From Limonium bicolor (lineage: Eukaryota; Streptophyta; Magnoliopsida; Caryophyllales; Plumbaginaceae): a stretch of DNA of 64,000 bases. Location: assembly GCA_023374045.1 (NCBI GenBank), contig CM041779.1, forward strand, positions 267,912,131 through 267,976,130. The letters run 5' to 3'. Below, in pieces: positions 22,364-33,406 of the stretch. The position numbers were made by a program, and so were the translations under genes. Each line of letters opens with the position of its first letter. Position 1 is the first letter of the stretch. A model generated the notes under the pieces. It saw nothing but the letters and a program-made list of their open reading frames with translations. It did no database searches and was not told the origin of the DNA.

Positions 22364-23166
22364 ATGGAGAGCGGCGACGATGAGGTGAAGAGATTATTGA
22401 TCAATTTGGAATGGACTCACATGCAAGGAGATGTCCTCATATCAAAGGTTGGTCAAGGATTATCAATCACCTCAACAGTCAAATCGAGAGCCGTATTGGT
22501 GGGAAGTCGACCAGGCTAATACACAGTACCAAGAAGCTCAGTTGGGATACTGCTACTTCAATCAGAATGAACACAAGCTACACAAGGGCCAGACGAATTT
22601 CTCCAGACCGAACCGCTAGAAGAATTCCAGTGGTGACTCCAAGGAGTGAAGATCGATTCGAGCCAGATATTATTGAAGCTACAAGTTCTGATGAGGAGAT
22701 AAAGAAACTTATCATGACATTTTTCTCCGACACCGAGTTGGAGCAAATGTCTGAAAGTTACAAATCTCCTCCATCTCCATCCCCAACACAAGAGGAGCAA
22801 TTAAAATTTGAAGATATTTTGTGTGAGCCTCATCAACCGGAAGTGGAATTTATATCCTCGAATCTGAGGAAGGAACACCGCTACCACCAGTCTCTCATAA
22901 ACTCTCACCCTGCCTCCATAAGCCTCAACAACAAGAGGAGGATGTTTACATCCTCCAATTTGAGGAAGAAAGTCATCACCACCTGGTCTCCTGTTAGAAC
23001 TACGTTACCCAGTATCCTCCTCAAACAGGTTTTGTGGAGTATACATTTTCCTATTTTATTTGCCGAGTTAACGTTCTGTTTTGATCCAGGTGGTCTGCTT
23101 TTAATTACTGCTAACTTCGTTTTCCTGGCGAAGCTGTTGTCTACTTTTATTTTTGATCCAGGATAA
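22364..23166 (+). pseudogene. family B ORF, copy B1, frameshifted
   Basis: Same gene as 26411-27223, but two bases are missing near 22424 (CATGCAAGGAGATG against CATGCAAGAGGAGATG), shifting the frame, and further small indels restore and break it again. An apparent 251-codon frame from 22411 is a product of this shift over most of its N-terminal part. The product would be the acidic unrecognised protein described for copy B2. Confidence 0.8.
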
Positions 23167-24338
23167 CGAAGCTGGAGTCTAGCCAAAGACTATAAATACG
23201 GGCAGCTTACTGGGAGGCAACCCAGTGGTTAAATATTATTTCCCTACTATTCTTGTTTTATGTTTTGTTTTCCACGTTATTCCTATATATGTTTTTATTA
23301 AATAAAAAAAGGGAAAGGAGAGAGAACGAGGAGAATTAACTTGAGTTCTTCTGGCTGTTTAGAATAATTATTACAGGAACATTTGCACATTCCGACAGCT
23401 GAACTCAAGTGTGGGGGAGCTACTCTACACAATCTGCGAACTCTGGGGAGTACATTCTCTTTACTTTGCACTTCAAATTTTTATATATACCCCCCCTTCT
23501 GCTTGAATGTGTGAGATATAGTTTGCATGACCTCTTAATTTAATTCTTCCTATGCAATGAGGACATTGTGCTCCGTCTAAGTTGGGGGAGGACTCACTTC
23601 TCTAATCGCTTCGTCTTAAGTTGCTCTTAAATTGACATATTGCTTAAATGCTCCAATTCAATATCGTGGACCCTTTATATGTGGGTTGTTCTCTTTAAAA
23701 AAAATACTGTTATGAATTGGTGGGATAAATGGTACAAATTTTAAAATTTTTGATACTTTTGAGGAGCATTTTTATGCGGGGTGACCAAATGATCTGAATG
23801 GTTGGATTTTATCGCTTAGGGGTTTCCTTCTGTTTTCTTTCTTAGGGATTGCTAAGGGTGCTTCTCTGTCAAAAAAAAGAAAGAAAATAATAAAATAAAT
23901 AAGGGACTCGCGAGACAACCATTGGTAACCAACAAGAGAAGTTGAGTGTTCTTAAATACAAAAGTTTGATGCTTACTATTATCTTCTCATCTCTTATGCA
24001 AAAGTGAAACAAATGCACAAATCTATTTTTCCTTTTGTTTTCTCCTCAAATACCCATCTGAGAGAAGTTGGCCATGGTAAAAGTTCTCAAAGTCACCTTA
24101 AATCAAGAAGCATTGAACTACTCTTACTCCGGATCATACCCCGAAACTCTAATTTTTTTATTTTTGCCCTGAGTACAACCTTTGCCACCAGCAGTTGATT
24201 TGGATCACACTCCTCAATAAGTTTAAAGATCATGTTTATCCTACCCTTCATAATAATATTTGTTAGTTATTGAGCATTTCCTACTTACTTGGGTACATGG
24301 TTTTGCTTGAGGACAAGCAAAAGGCAAGTGTGGGGGTG
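23167..24338 (+). other. 3' untranslated region of element B1 with hairpins and PPT
   Basis: Hairpin ACTGGGAGGCAACCCAGT (23209-23226), purine motif AAGTGTGGGGGAG (about 23406), hairpin CAATG-AGGA-CATTG (23555-23568) followed by a purine motif, hairpin TTGCTTG-AGGA-CAAGCAA (24303-24320) and PPT AAGTGTGGGGGTG (24326-24338). No ORF of note. Confidence 0.75.
24326..24338 (+). promoter_or_regulatory. polypurine tract of B1
   Basis: AAGTGTGGGGGTG directly before LTR B2. The B2 copy is at 28372-28384. Confidence 0.85.
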
Positions 24339-26024
24339 TGATAAGTGTCTAAATGAGCATGTTTTTATGGGCGTATTTCATATATTATATCAACACTTTC
24401 TGCTCATTTCTCACTTATCATGTTTTTTCCTAAGATTTCTGTCTTGATATGGACTGATATATTTTATGTGTTAAATGTAGGAAAAAACCATGTTAATGGA
24501 TAGATAATCTCATGAGCTTTCCAACGCAACAAACGGCGAGTCAAACGGACTTATAACGAAGAATCTGGAGCCAATTGAAGATTAGACTATAAACAAACCG
24601 CCCACAACATACACATCCGCCTGGTTAAGGCGCGGACAACACACAGGCGTCCGCCTCGCGGACAAGACAGAGACGTCCGCCTGGTTAAGGCGCGGACAAC
24701 ACACAGGCGTCCGCCTCGCGGACAAACAGAGACGTCCGCATGATATGGCGCGGACAACAAACAGGCGTCCGCCTCGCGGACAAGACAGAGACGTCCGCGC
24801 ACAAACCAGGCGGACGCGCAGGCGGACGTGACTAAAATCAACGCGAAACAGTTTTCTTCTCCGTTTTTTCGCGGCGCTTTCTTCTTCCGGCGCCTACCGA
24901 CAGTCCTCACGCGTCTGCAACCCCAACCCCAATCTTCTGCAAACCCAATCCATCTACTCCTCAACTTGGCCACTTGGTCACGCGTGCTCTCTCAACCTTC
25001 TCCTTCCTTCCCTCTCCTTCTCCTTCTTCTATAAATTCTACGAGCTTTCTGCTCAAAAATAATTACTCCCTTCCTCAAAATCCAAACACCACCGTTCAAA
25101 CCACGACAGACCACACTTCACCACAATCTTCCATCCAAAGTTCATTAAACTTACACTGTTATTTTACAGACAGCCAACGAAGAAGACGATCTGCACAAAA
25201 CCAGTCCATATCCTGATCTGTATCCGCGTACCATCGTTCTTCTTCGTTCATCGTTCTTCTTCGTTCTGTCTGTTTATTTTTATTTCTTATGTTTTACTAT
25301 TTAATTATGTGTGATTAATAAATCTAGCTTCCCGGGTTAGGAAGCGAGCCTGTTTTATTAATTGTGTTATATAAGCTTTCCAGTATAATTTATTTAAGCA
25401 GTATTTTGATTCCTCTCCTTAATGCGCTTTAATTCTCCTGTACAATTATTAAAGTGATATTTGTAGTTCTTTGTTAAAATGCAGTGCTGAGACAAGGTTC
25501 TAGACACAGGAAGTCAAATGGGTTAACGACTAGAAGCGAGAGTTTCTCGCCGTATAGGTTAATCTATCTCCAATAGGGATTATTAATAATGCGATTAATT
25601 TATTAATGACTTGAACAAGGGATTGCGCTTGTTGTTTAAATTAATCAGGGTTTATTAGACAGGGAACGGTCAATAAACTAATTAAGATTCTTGAGTTTAT
25701 TGCTAAAGTGGGAAAGTTATATTAATATAATTAAATAAAATAGGTAAGCAGAGTAACCCGGGATGCTTCTTTAAAACCAAAAAGATTTACAGTTTCTATT
25801 TCTTTTCTGTTTTAATTAATTGCTTTTATTATTATCTTAAGAGTTAGCTTTTAATCATTCTCTCTAAAAAAGATAAAATCTATTAAATAGGAATCTCAGT
25901 TAATTTTACTATCAGTTATCCACAGCGAGGTCCCCAAGAGTACGACAACCCACCTTTCCACTATTCCGCAAAACGATTAGGTACACTGCCTAGGTTGAAG
26001 AAGTAGTCACATATTTCTACAACA
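24339..26024 (+). repeat. LTR B2 (1686 bp), shared by both B units
   Basis: Same ends and contents as LTR B1. It differs mainly by short insertions and deletions. Confidence 0.93.
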
Positions 26025-26030
26025 AGTTTT

Positions 26031-26048
26031 TGGCGCCGTTGCCGGGGA
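26031..26048 (+). promoter_or_regulatory. primer binding site B2 (tRNA-Asp)
   Basis: TGGCGCCGTTGCCGGGGA, six bases after LTR B2. Confidence 0.93.
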
Positions 26049-26059
26049 CCTCCGGCAAG

Positions 26060-26396
26060 GTTAATTGGTAGTTTTTAATTTTACTGAGTTTTCAGTTTAT
26101 AAATTTGTGATATATTTTGCTTCTCTTTAATGTTTGTTTCTGTTATATTTTGTTTCTATTATTCTGCTAATATTTTAATTGTGTAAATTTTCTGTTATAT
26201 CTATTTAATTTTCTTTTTATTTTTGTTTTATGTAATTTTTCATACCGTTTTTTTTATATATATATTTTATTTTAGCAGTTTTATTTTATCTCTGTTTTGT
26301 TTCATATTTGTTTTCTTTATTTAGTTAATTTCCGTTCTTGTGTTTATTTTCTATTTTTAGTTCTATTCTACTTGGTATTTTTTTTTTTTTTTGTAG
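26060..26396 (+). other. putative leader intron, element B2 (337 bp)
   Basis: Same donor and acceptor as in B1; the T-rich acceptor is intact. Confidence 0.65.
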
Positions 26397-26410
26397 GATA
26401 GTTACTGATT

Positions 26411-27223
26411 ATGGAGAGCGGCGACGATGAGGTGAAGAGATTATTGATCAATTTGGAATGGACTCACATGCAAGAGGAGATGTCCTCATATCAAAGGTTG
26501 GTCAAGGATTATCAATCACCTCAACAGTCAAATCGAGAGCCGTATTGGTGGGAAGTCGACCAGGCTAATACACAGTACCAAGAAGCTCAGTTGGGATACT
26601 GCTACTTCAATCAGAATGAACAGCAAGCTACACAAGGGCCAGACGAATTTCTCCAGACCGAACCGCTAGAAGAAATTCCAGTGGTGACTCCAAGGAGTGA
26701 AGATCGATTCGAGCCAGATATTATTGAAGCTACAAGTTCTGATGAGGAGATAAAGAAACTTATCATGACATTTTTCTCCGACACCGAGTTGGAGCAAATG
26801 TCTGAAAGTTACAAATCTCCTCCATCTCCATCCCCAACACAAGAGGAGCAATTAAAATTTGAAGATATTTTGTGTGAGCCTCATCAACCGGAAGTGGAAA
26901 TTTATATCCTCGAATCTGAGGAAGGAACACCGCTACCACCAGTCTCTCATAAACTCTCACCCTGCCTCCATAAGCCTCAACAACAAGAGGAGGATGTTTA
27001 CATCCTCCAATTTGAGGAAGAGAAGTCATCACCACCTGGTCTCCTGTTAGAACTACGTTACCGGCAGTACCTCCTCAAACACCAGGTTTTGTGGAGTATA
27101 CATTTTCCTATTTTATTTGCCGAGTTAACGTTCTGTTTTGATCCAGGTGGTCTGCTTTTAATTACTGCTAACTTCGTTTTCCTGGCGAAGCTGTTGTCTA
27201 CTTTTATTTTTGATCCAGGATAA
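26411..27223 (+). CDS. family B ORF, unrecognised acidic protein (270 aa)
   Basis: I do not recognise this protein. It starts MESGDDEVKRLLINLEWTHM at the first ATG after the proposed leader-intron acceptor. Residues 1-95 are hydrophilic, rich in Gln, Glu and aromatic residues (REPYWWEVDQ). Residues 96-165 are acidic and Ser/Pro-rich (EATSSDEEIKKL). Residues 170-210 hold two similar acidic segments, EIYILESEEG and DVYILQFEEEK, preceding Pro-rich linkers. The last 45 residues are hydrophobic with FDPGG and FIFDPG, possibly a frame-shifted or non-coding tail rather than a membrane segment. It has no zinc knuckle, protease or RT motif. It could be a remnant N-terminal Gag of an Athila-type element; in a non-autonomous element it may have no role. 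It is the only open copy of the two. Confidence 0.55.
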   Translation: MESGDDEVKRLLINLEWTHMQEEMSSYQRLVKDYQSPQQSNREPYWWEVDQANTQYQEAQLGYCYFNQNEQQATQGPDEFLQTEPLEEIPVVTPRSEDRFEPDIIEATSSDEEIKKLIMTFFSDTELEQMSESYKSPPSPSPTQEEQLKFEDILCEPHQPEVEIYILESEEGTPLPPVSHKLSPCLHKPQQQEEDVYILQFEEEKSSPPGLLLELRYRQYLLKHQVLWSIHFPILFAELTFCFDPGGLLLITANFVFLAKLLSTFIFDPG

Positions 27224-28384
27224 CGAAGCTGGAGTCTAGCCAAAGACTATAAATACGGGCAGCTTACTGGGAGGCAACCCAGTGGTTAAATATTATTTCC
27301 CTACTATTCTTGTTTTATGTTTTGTTTTCCACGTTATTCCTATATATGTTTTTATTAAATAAAAAAAAGGGAAAGGAGAGAGAACGAGGAGAATTAACTT
27401 GAGTTCTTCTGGCTGTTTAGAATAATTATTACAGGAACATTTGCACATTCCGACAGCTGAACTCAAGTGTGGGGGAGCTACTCTACACAATCTGCGAACT
27501 CTGGGGAGTACATTCTCTTTACTTTGCACTTCAAATTTTATATATACCCCCTTCTGCTTTGAATTGTGTGAGATAGTAGTTTGCATGACCTCGTTAATTT
27601 AATTCTTCCTATGCAATGAGGACATTGCTCCAGTCTAAGTGTGGGGGAGGACTCACTTCTCTATCCTATCGCTCTTAAGTTGCTCTTAAATTGACATATT
27701 GCTTAAAATGCTCCAATTCAATATCGTGGACCCTTTATATGTGGGTTGTTCTCTTTAAAAAAAATACTGTTATGAATGTGGGATAATGGTACAAATTTTA
27801 AAATTTTGATTACTTTTGAGGAGCATTTTTTATGCGGTGTGACCAAATGATCTGAAATGGTTGGATTTTATCGCTTAGGGGTTCCTTCTGTTTTCTTTCT
27901 TAGGGATGCTAAGGGGTGCTTCTCTGTCAAAAAAAAGAAAGAAAATAATAAAATAAATAAGGGACTCGCGAGAACCATTGGTAACCAACAAGAGAAGTTG
28001 AGTGTTCTTAAATACAAAAGTTTGATGCTTACATATTATCTTCTCATCTCTTATGCAAAAGTGAAACAAATGCATAAATCTATTTTCCTTTTGTTTTCTC
28101 CTCAATACCCATTCTTGAGAGAAGTTGGCCATGGTAAAAGTTCTCAAAGTCACCTTAAATCAAGAAGCATTGAAGTACTCCGGATCATACCCCGAAACTC
28201 TAATTTTTATTTTTGCCCTGAGTACACCTTTGCCACCAGCAGTTGATGGATCACACTCTCTCAATAAGTTTAAAGATCATGTTTATCCTACCCTTCATAA
28301 TAATATTTGTTAGTATTGAGCATTTCCTACTTACTTGGGTACATGGTTTTGCTTGAGGACAAGCAAAAGGCAAGTGTGGGGGTG
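27224..28384 (+). other. 3' untranslated region of element B2 with hairpins and PPT
   Basis: Hairpin ACTGGGAGGCAACCCAGT (27266-27283), hairpin CAATG-AGGA-CATTG (27614-27627) then AAGTGTGGGGGAGG, hairpin TTGCTTG-AGGA-CAAGCAA (about 28349-28366) and PPT (28372-28384). Confidence 0.75.
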
Positions 28385-30049
28385 TGATAAGTGTCTAAAG
28401 AGCATGTTTTATGGGCGTATTTCATATATTATATAAACACTTTCTGCTCATTTCTCACTTATCGTATGTTTTTCCTAAGATTTATGTCTTGATATGGACT
28501 GATATATTTTATGTGTTAAATGTAGGAAAAAACCATGTTAATGGATAGATAATCTCATGAGCTTTCCAACGCAACAAACGGCGAGTCAAACGGACTTATA
28601 ACGAAGAATCTGGAGCCAATTGAAGATTAGACTATAAACAACCGCCCACAACTACACGTCCGCCTGGTTAAGGCGCGGACAACACACAGGCGTCCGCCTC
28701 GCGGACAAGACAGAGACGTCCGCCTGGTTAAGGCGCGGACAACACACAGGCGTCCGCCTCGCGACGGACAAGACAGACGTCCGCATGATATGGCGCGGAA
28801 ACACACAGGCGTCCGCCTCGCGGACAAGACAGAGACGTCCGCGCACAAACCAGGCGGACGCGCAGGCGGACGTGACTAAAATCAACGCGAAACAGTTTTC
28901 TTCTCCGTTTTCGCGGCGCTTTCTTCTTCCGGCGCCTACCGACAGTCCTCACGCGTCTGCAACCCCAATCTTCTGCAAACCCAATCCATCTACTCCTCAA
29001 CTTGGCCACTTGGTCAGCGTGCTCCAACCTTCTCCTTCCTTCCTCTCCTTCTCCTTCTTCTATAAATTCTAACGAGCTTTCTGCTCAAAAATAATTACTC
29101 CCTTCCTCAAAATCCAAACACCACCGTTCAACCACGACAGACCACAGTTCACCACAATCTTCCATCCAAAGTTCATTAAACTTACACTGTTATTTTACAG
29201 ACAGCCAACGAAGAAGACGATCTGCACAAAACCAGTCCATATCCTGATCTGTATCCGCGTACCATCGTTCTTCTTCGTCATCGTTCTTCTTCGTTCTGTC
29301 TGTTTATTTATTTCTTATGTTTTACTATTTAATTATGTGTGATTAATAATCTAGCTTCCCGGGTTAGGAAGCGAGCCTGTTTTATATAATTGTGTTATAT
29401 AAGCTTTCCAGTATAATTTATTTAAGCAGTATTTTGATTCCTCTCCTTAATGCGCTTTAATTCTCCTGTACAATTATTAAAGTGATATTTGTAGTTCTTT
29501 GTTAAAATGCAGTGCTGAGACAAGGTTCTAGACACAGGTCAAATGGGTTAACGACTAGAAGCGAGAGTTTCTCGCCGTATAGGTTAATCTATCTCCAATA
29601 GGGATTATTAATAATGCGATTAATTTATTAATGACTTGAACAAGGGATTGCGCTTGTTGTTTAAATTAATCAGGGTTTATTAGACAGGGAACGGTCAATA
29701 AACTAATTAAGATTCTTGAGTTTATTTGCTAAAGTGGGAAAGTTATATTAATAATTAAATAAAATAGGTAAGCAGAGTAACCCGGGATGCTTCTTTAAAA
29801 CCAAAAAGATTTACAGTTTCTATTTCTTTTCTGTTTTAATTAATTGCTTTTATTATTATCTTAAGAGTTAGCTTTTAATCATTCTCTCTAAAAAAGATAA
29901 AATCTATTAAATAGGAATCTCAGTTAATTTTTACTATCAGTTATCCACAGCGAGGTCCCCAAGAGTACGACAACCCACCTTTCCTCTATTCCGCAAAACG
30001 ATTAGGTACACTGCCTAGGTTGAAGAAGTAGTCACATATTTCTACAACA
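28385..30049 (+). repeat. LTR B3 (1665 bp)
   Basis: Last LTR of array B, ending CTACAACA at 30049, followed by TSD copy CGTAA (30050-30054). Confidence 0.92.
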
Positions 30050-30054
30050 CGTAA

Positions 30055-30560
30055 AACTGGAGAAAGCTTATTATGATTTAATGAGTTAGTATTTTCAAGT
30101 TGCAAGAATAAAATCCTCATACTCCTCTGCCGTCCACCAGTGGGTGCTTGAGTTTTCATCGGACCTTGCACACCTGGAACGAGTTCTTATGAGGCTATGA
30201 TTTAGTCCTTAAGAATAAAAACAGGATCTTGCCAAACAATTATAATTAAACCAGTAGACCTAGCATGAAAGAGCAGATAATATTAATCTGAACCGGAGTC
30301 CCGTTTAGTTTATCTATTAACTTAGTTTATTTAATCTTTCCTTTTTATTTATAAAAACAAGTCAATTAATCCCCCCTCTTGTGACACGCTTAGGTACTAT
30401 TATGTGTATATTAGTCCCACGGTTCGACATCCGGTCGCTTACATTTTTACTATACTACCACGACCGGGATTTTGCTTACAGCCCGACGTTTATTTTGAGT
30501 TTTTAATTTCTTTTCTTTTATTTTTACACCAGTTTAACCACTCACTTTACTACGTCTGCA
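30055..30560 (+). repeat. LTR A2, right part
   Basis: The last 506 bp of LTR A2, resuming exactly after the CGTAA duplication. Left and right parts add to 1552 bp, the length of the other A LTRs. Confidence 0.92.
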
Positions 30561-30563
30561 AAA

Positions 30564-30581
30564 TGGCGCCGTTGCCGGGGA
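30564..30581 (+). promoter_or_regulatory. primer binding site A2 (tRNA-Asp)
   Basis: TGGCGCCGTTGCCGGGGA, three bases after LTR A2. Confidence 0.93.
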
Positions 30582-31378
30582 CTAGATTTATTCTAGTTCC
30601 TAAGCCCCGGATTATTCACCTGTTTAATTATAAATATTTTGTTCTCTTATTTCTGTTAATATTATGTCTATAATATTTTGTTTATTGTTTATACTAATTA
30701 TCTACTATATTTTGTTAAATATTAATTATCTAATAATCTGTTAATATTAATTGGACACCTGACTTTGGCCATCTAACTTCGGACATCTAACTTCTGACAT
30801 CTAATTACTAACTCTTATATTATTGTCATTTAATTTCCATTGTCCTTCAATTTCCAGTATACTAACTACTAACTTATAATTTCTGTTATTTAATTTTCTG
30901 TCATTTCTTTCCATTGTCCCTCTACTACTAACGTTTTAATATTCTTTCTTTCAACTAATTACTAACATTTAATTTTTTGTAAATTAACTTCTAATTTTAT
31001 GTCATTTTTATCTAACTTGATTATATGACTTTATTATTCTGTTACGAACATGTTTCATTAAAATCAAAAAAAAAAGGAATCGCAGGCTGTGTCCGCCTCA
31101 TGACAAGCGGCCGCCACACCGCCTTCCGCCTCAAACGAAGCGGACGCACACACCCCTAATAACAAGCGGACGCCACACAAGTCACGTCCGCCTAATAACA
31201 CACGGTCGCAACTCGAAATAGAAAAAAAAAGAGAGCTTCAACACCGCGTTTCACTCCACTCCGTTCTCCCCCAATTCTCTCAACTCCAGCTCGAACCCGA
31301 CGCCAAGGAGAACACCCGCCCGCTCGCCCTCCCCCTCAATTGCTCAATCTTCTTCAATTCTTCATCAAATCACTCAAG

Positions 31379-32116
31379 GTTAGTACCGAAATCTTCGTTT
31401 TTCAATTCTCTACGTTTCTATAGCTTTCAAATCTGTAAATGATGAACTACATTAGGAGAAATTAGGAACTGAAGTTTCGAATCCCTAATTCCACTAATTC
31501 GAAAATTTCGAACTTAAATTGCTAATTTTGCCTCGAATTTGTCCTCTATTAATCATAATACTTACACAAGGTTAAATCTTCACTTATTACACTTAGATTT
31601 GGTGTTTTGGAAGAATTCCAATTTAGGTAGAAGAGCATTTCGAATTGATTGTTAAAAAATAGAATTTTTCAATTTATTTTGCCTTGTTGTTAATGAAAGA
31701 ATAGATTATGATTATAGGTTGTTATTTATGGATTTGTTTGATGACGGTATTAAAATACCTTGAATCTGACTGAATTAATTGTGGAGAATCGAAGAATTTT
31801 AGGGGAGATTCTGTCGAATTTTCGATAGAATTTATGTTGTATAATTATTCTGTTTATATTTCACATTCTTTGTTCATCTTATTTTGCTCAGTTGTTTATG
31901 TCAAATATTAATGTTTTGTTTGATATAATTTCTATGTTATTTATTAACGTTTTGTTGTTATTATTGTTAATTTTTATGATGTTGTTGTCTATTTAATGTT
32001 TATGTTGTTTTTGTGTTTATTGATTTTTTTTTATGTTATTATTACTCTGTTCAATATTTAATATTTTTATGTATGCTGTTAATGTTTGTTTGCTTTTAAT
32101 TTTAAAAATATATTAG
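31379..32116 (+). other. putative leader intron, element A2 (738 bp)
   Basis: CTCAAG|GTTAGT to TATATTAG|T, immediately before the ATG at 32118. Confidence 0.6.
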
Positions 32117-32117
32117 T

Positions 32118-33406
32118 ATGCCTCGTATACGTGGTGGCGACTGTCCCGGTGCATCTTCTTCTGCACCTTGTCTTCGGGACGACGGCTTTATCTCAGCAGA
32201 GGCTCGTGCCTGGTTCGATCTAGGCAAGGATTTTATTATGGAGAGGAAATTTGAGCCTGCGGTGCTAGAGGCTGCAGGGGTGGATACTCTGTTTGCCAGA
32301 TTAGGACTTTCGATGGTCCTAAGGATCGGGCAGGGAGTCTTTTGTCCGGAGCTGGTTAGAGAGTTTTATGCTAATGCCCGGGCGGGCAATATGAGCATTA
32401 CCTCTTATGTACGCCATCACCCCGTGGAGATCAACCCTCGTCATTCACTTCCTCCTACAGATCCCGGATGGTCCTGACGATATCCGAGGATTCACAGAGG
32501 AGTACTTGCAGAGGTCGAAGTCTAGGTGGCTTCAGGTTGTAGGTCGGAGGATCCGACATAGAGGGGAGGAGAAGGATGTCCTCCCTTTCGCGAGCTTCCC
32601 CACGCTGATTCAGAGGCTTCTCCTGGAGATCCTCAGTCATCAGATTCGCCCATCTGGGGCGCACGATGCTTCTGATGAGGATTGCGCTTTACTAGACTAC
32701 TTCCTAGGTCCATCTCCACCCGCTCAGCGCATCTCCTTCAGCCACATCATGTTCGGCCAGCTCCATAAGGTGGTCTCCTACCTGAGGACGAAGAAGAAGA
32801 AGAAGATCACTCCCATTTTTCCCTTCTTCATCGGGCTCCACCTTGTCGGTTCAATCCCACTCTCAGCAGAGGTCAAGCAAGATTTAGAGCTCCGTTCAGG
32901 AAAGCGCCCAGTGTCACTGCAGACTGTGCGGAGCTGGGGTTTTATGCGCTTAGATGACGGTACTTGGGTCAGGGGTACCGCTGCTCGATCTTCCACAGCA
33001 GCAGGGCCCTCTACGGGAGCTACACCTTCAGCTGATCCCGACCCACCGTCCGCTGACACTGCACAGGGAGAGGAGCCCTACGTGCCGACTACTGACGTGA
33101 TGCTGACTCCAGCTCCTGTTCCTATCTCCACAGATCTACAGAGTCAGCTCCAGGCATTCCATCAGATGCAGCAGCAGATGCATCAGCGCTTCGAGAGCTT
33201 TGAGCAGACTCAGCAGAGGATGCTGGCTGAGCAGTCACAGATGACGGAGCGCTTGGATCAGAGTGACGAGTTGTATTCACGGGTGACACAGCGCTTAGAC
33301 CGGAGTGACGAGTTGCATGCACAGACCGCTCATCATGCAGCATCTCCTCGCTCAGATAGGCCAGGGACCAGCACAGCCTTCACAGCCTCCACCACCACCG
33401 CAGTGA
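32118..33406 (+). pseudogene. Athila ORF2/env-like protein, copy A2, frameshifted
   Basis: Reads as the intact copy for about 105 codons, then one-base deletions at about 32433 and 32448 shift the frame by two bases. Thereafter the protein (from IPDGPDDIRGF) is readable in the next frame until a two-base deletion near 33332 destroys the C-terminal end. It also lacks the SFTAS pentapeptide around residue 297 and has one extra Lys in the poly-Lys tract. All differences that break it are short indels, which could be decay or assembly error. Confidence 0.75.

Larger units (their letters stand above)
20298..30049 (+). mobile_element. Family B: tandem array of non-autonomous LTR elements (3 LTRs, 2 internal regions)
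   Basis: LTR 20298-21977, internal 21978-24338, LTR 24339-26024, internal 26025-28384, LTR 28385-30049. The outer ends TGATAAG and CTACAACA are flanked by the perfect duplication CGTAA (20293-20297 and 30050-30054) inside LTR A2. PBS is tRNA-Asp type and PPT is AAGTGTGGGGGTG. The single ORF per unit lacks any retroviral enzyme domain, so mobilisation must be in trans. Family B shares the TGATAAGTGT start, PBS and hairpins with family A but little other sequence. Confidence 0.92.

Noticed and set aside
22411..23166. 251-codon frame in element B1
   Set aside because: Its N-terminal part is a shifted frame over the B ORF caused by a two-base deletion; the real frame starts at 22364.
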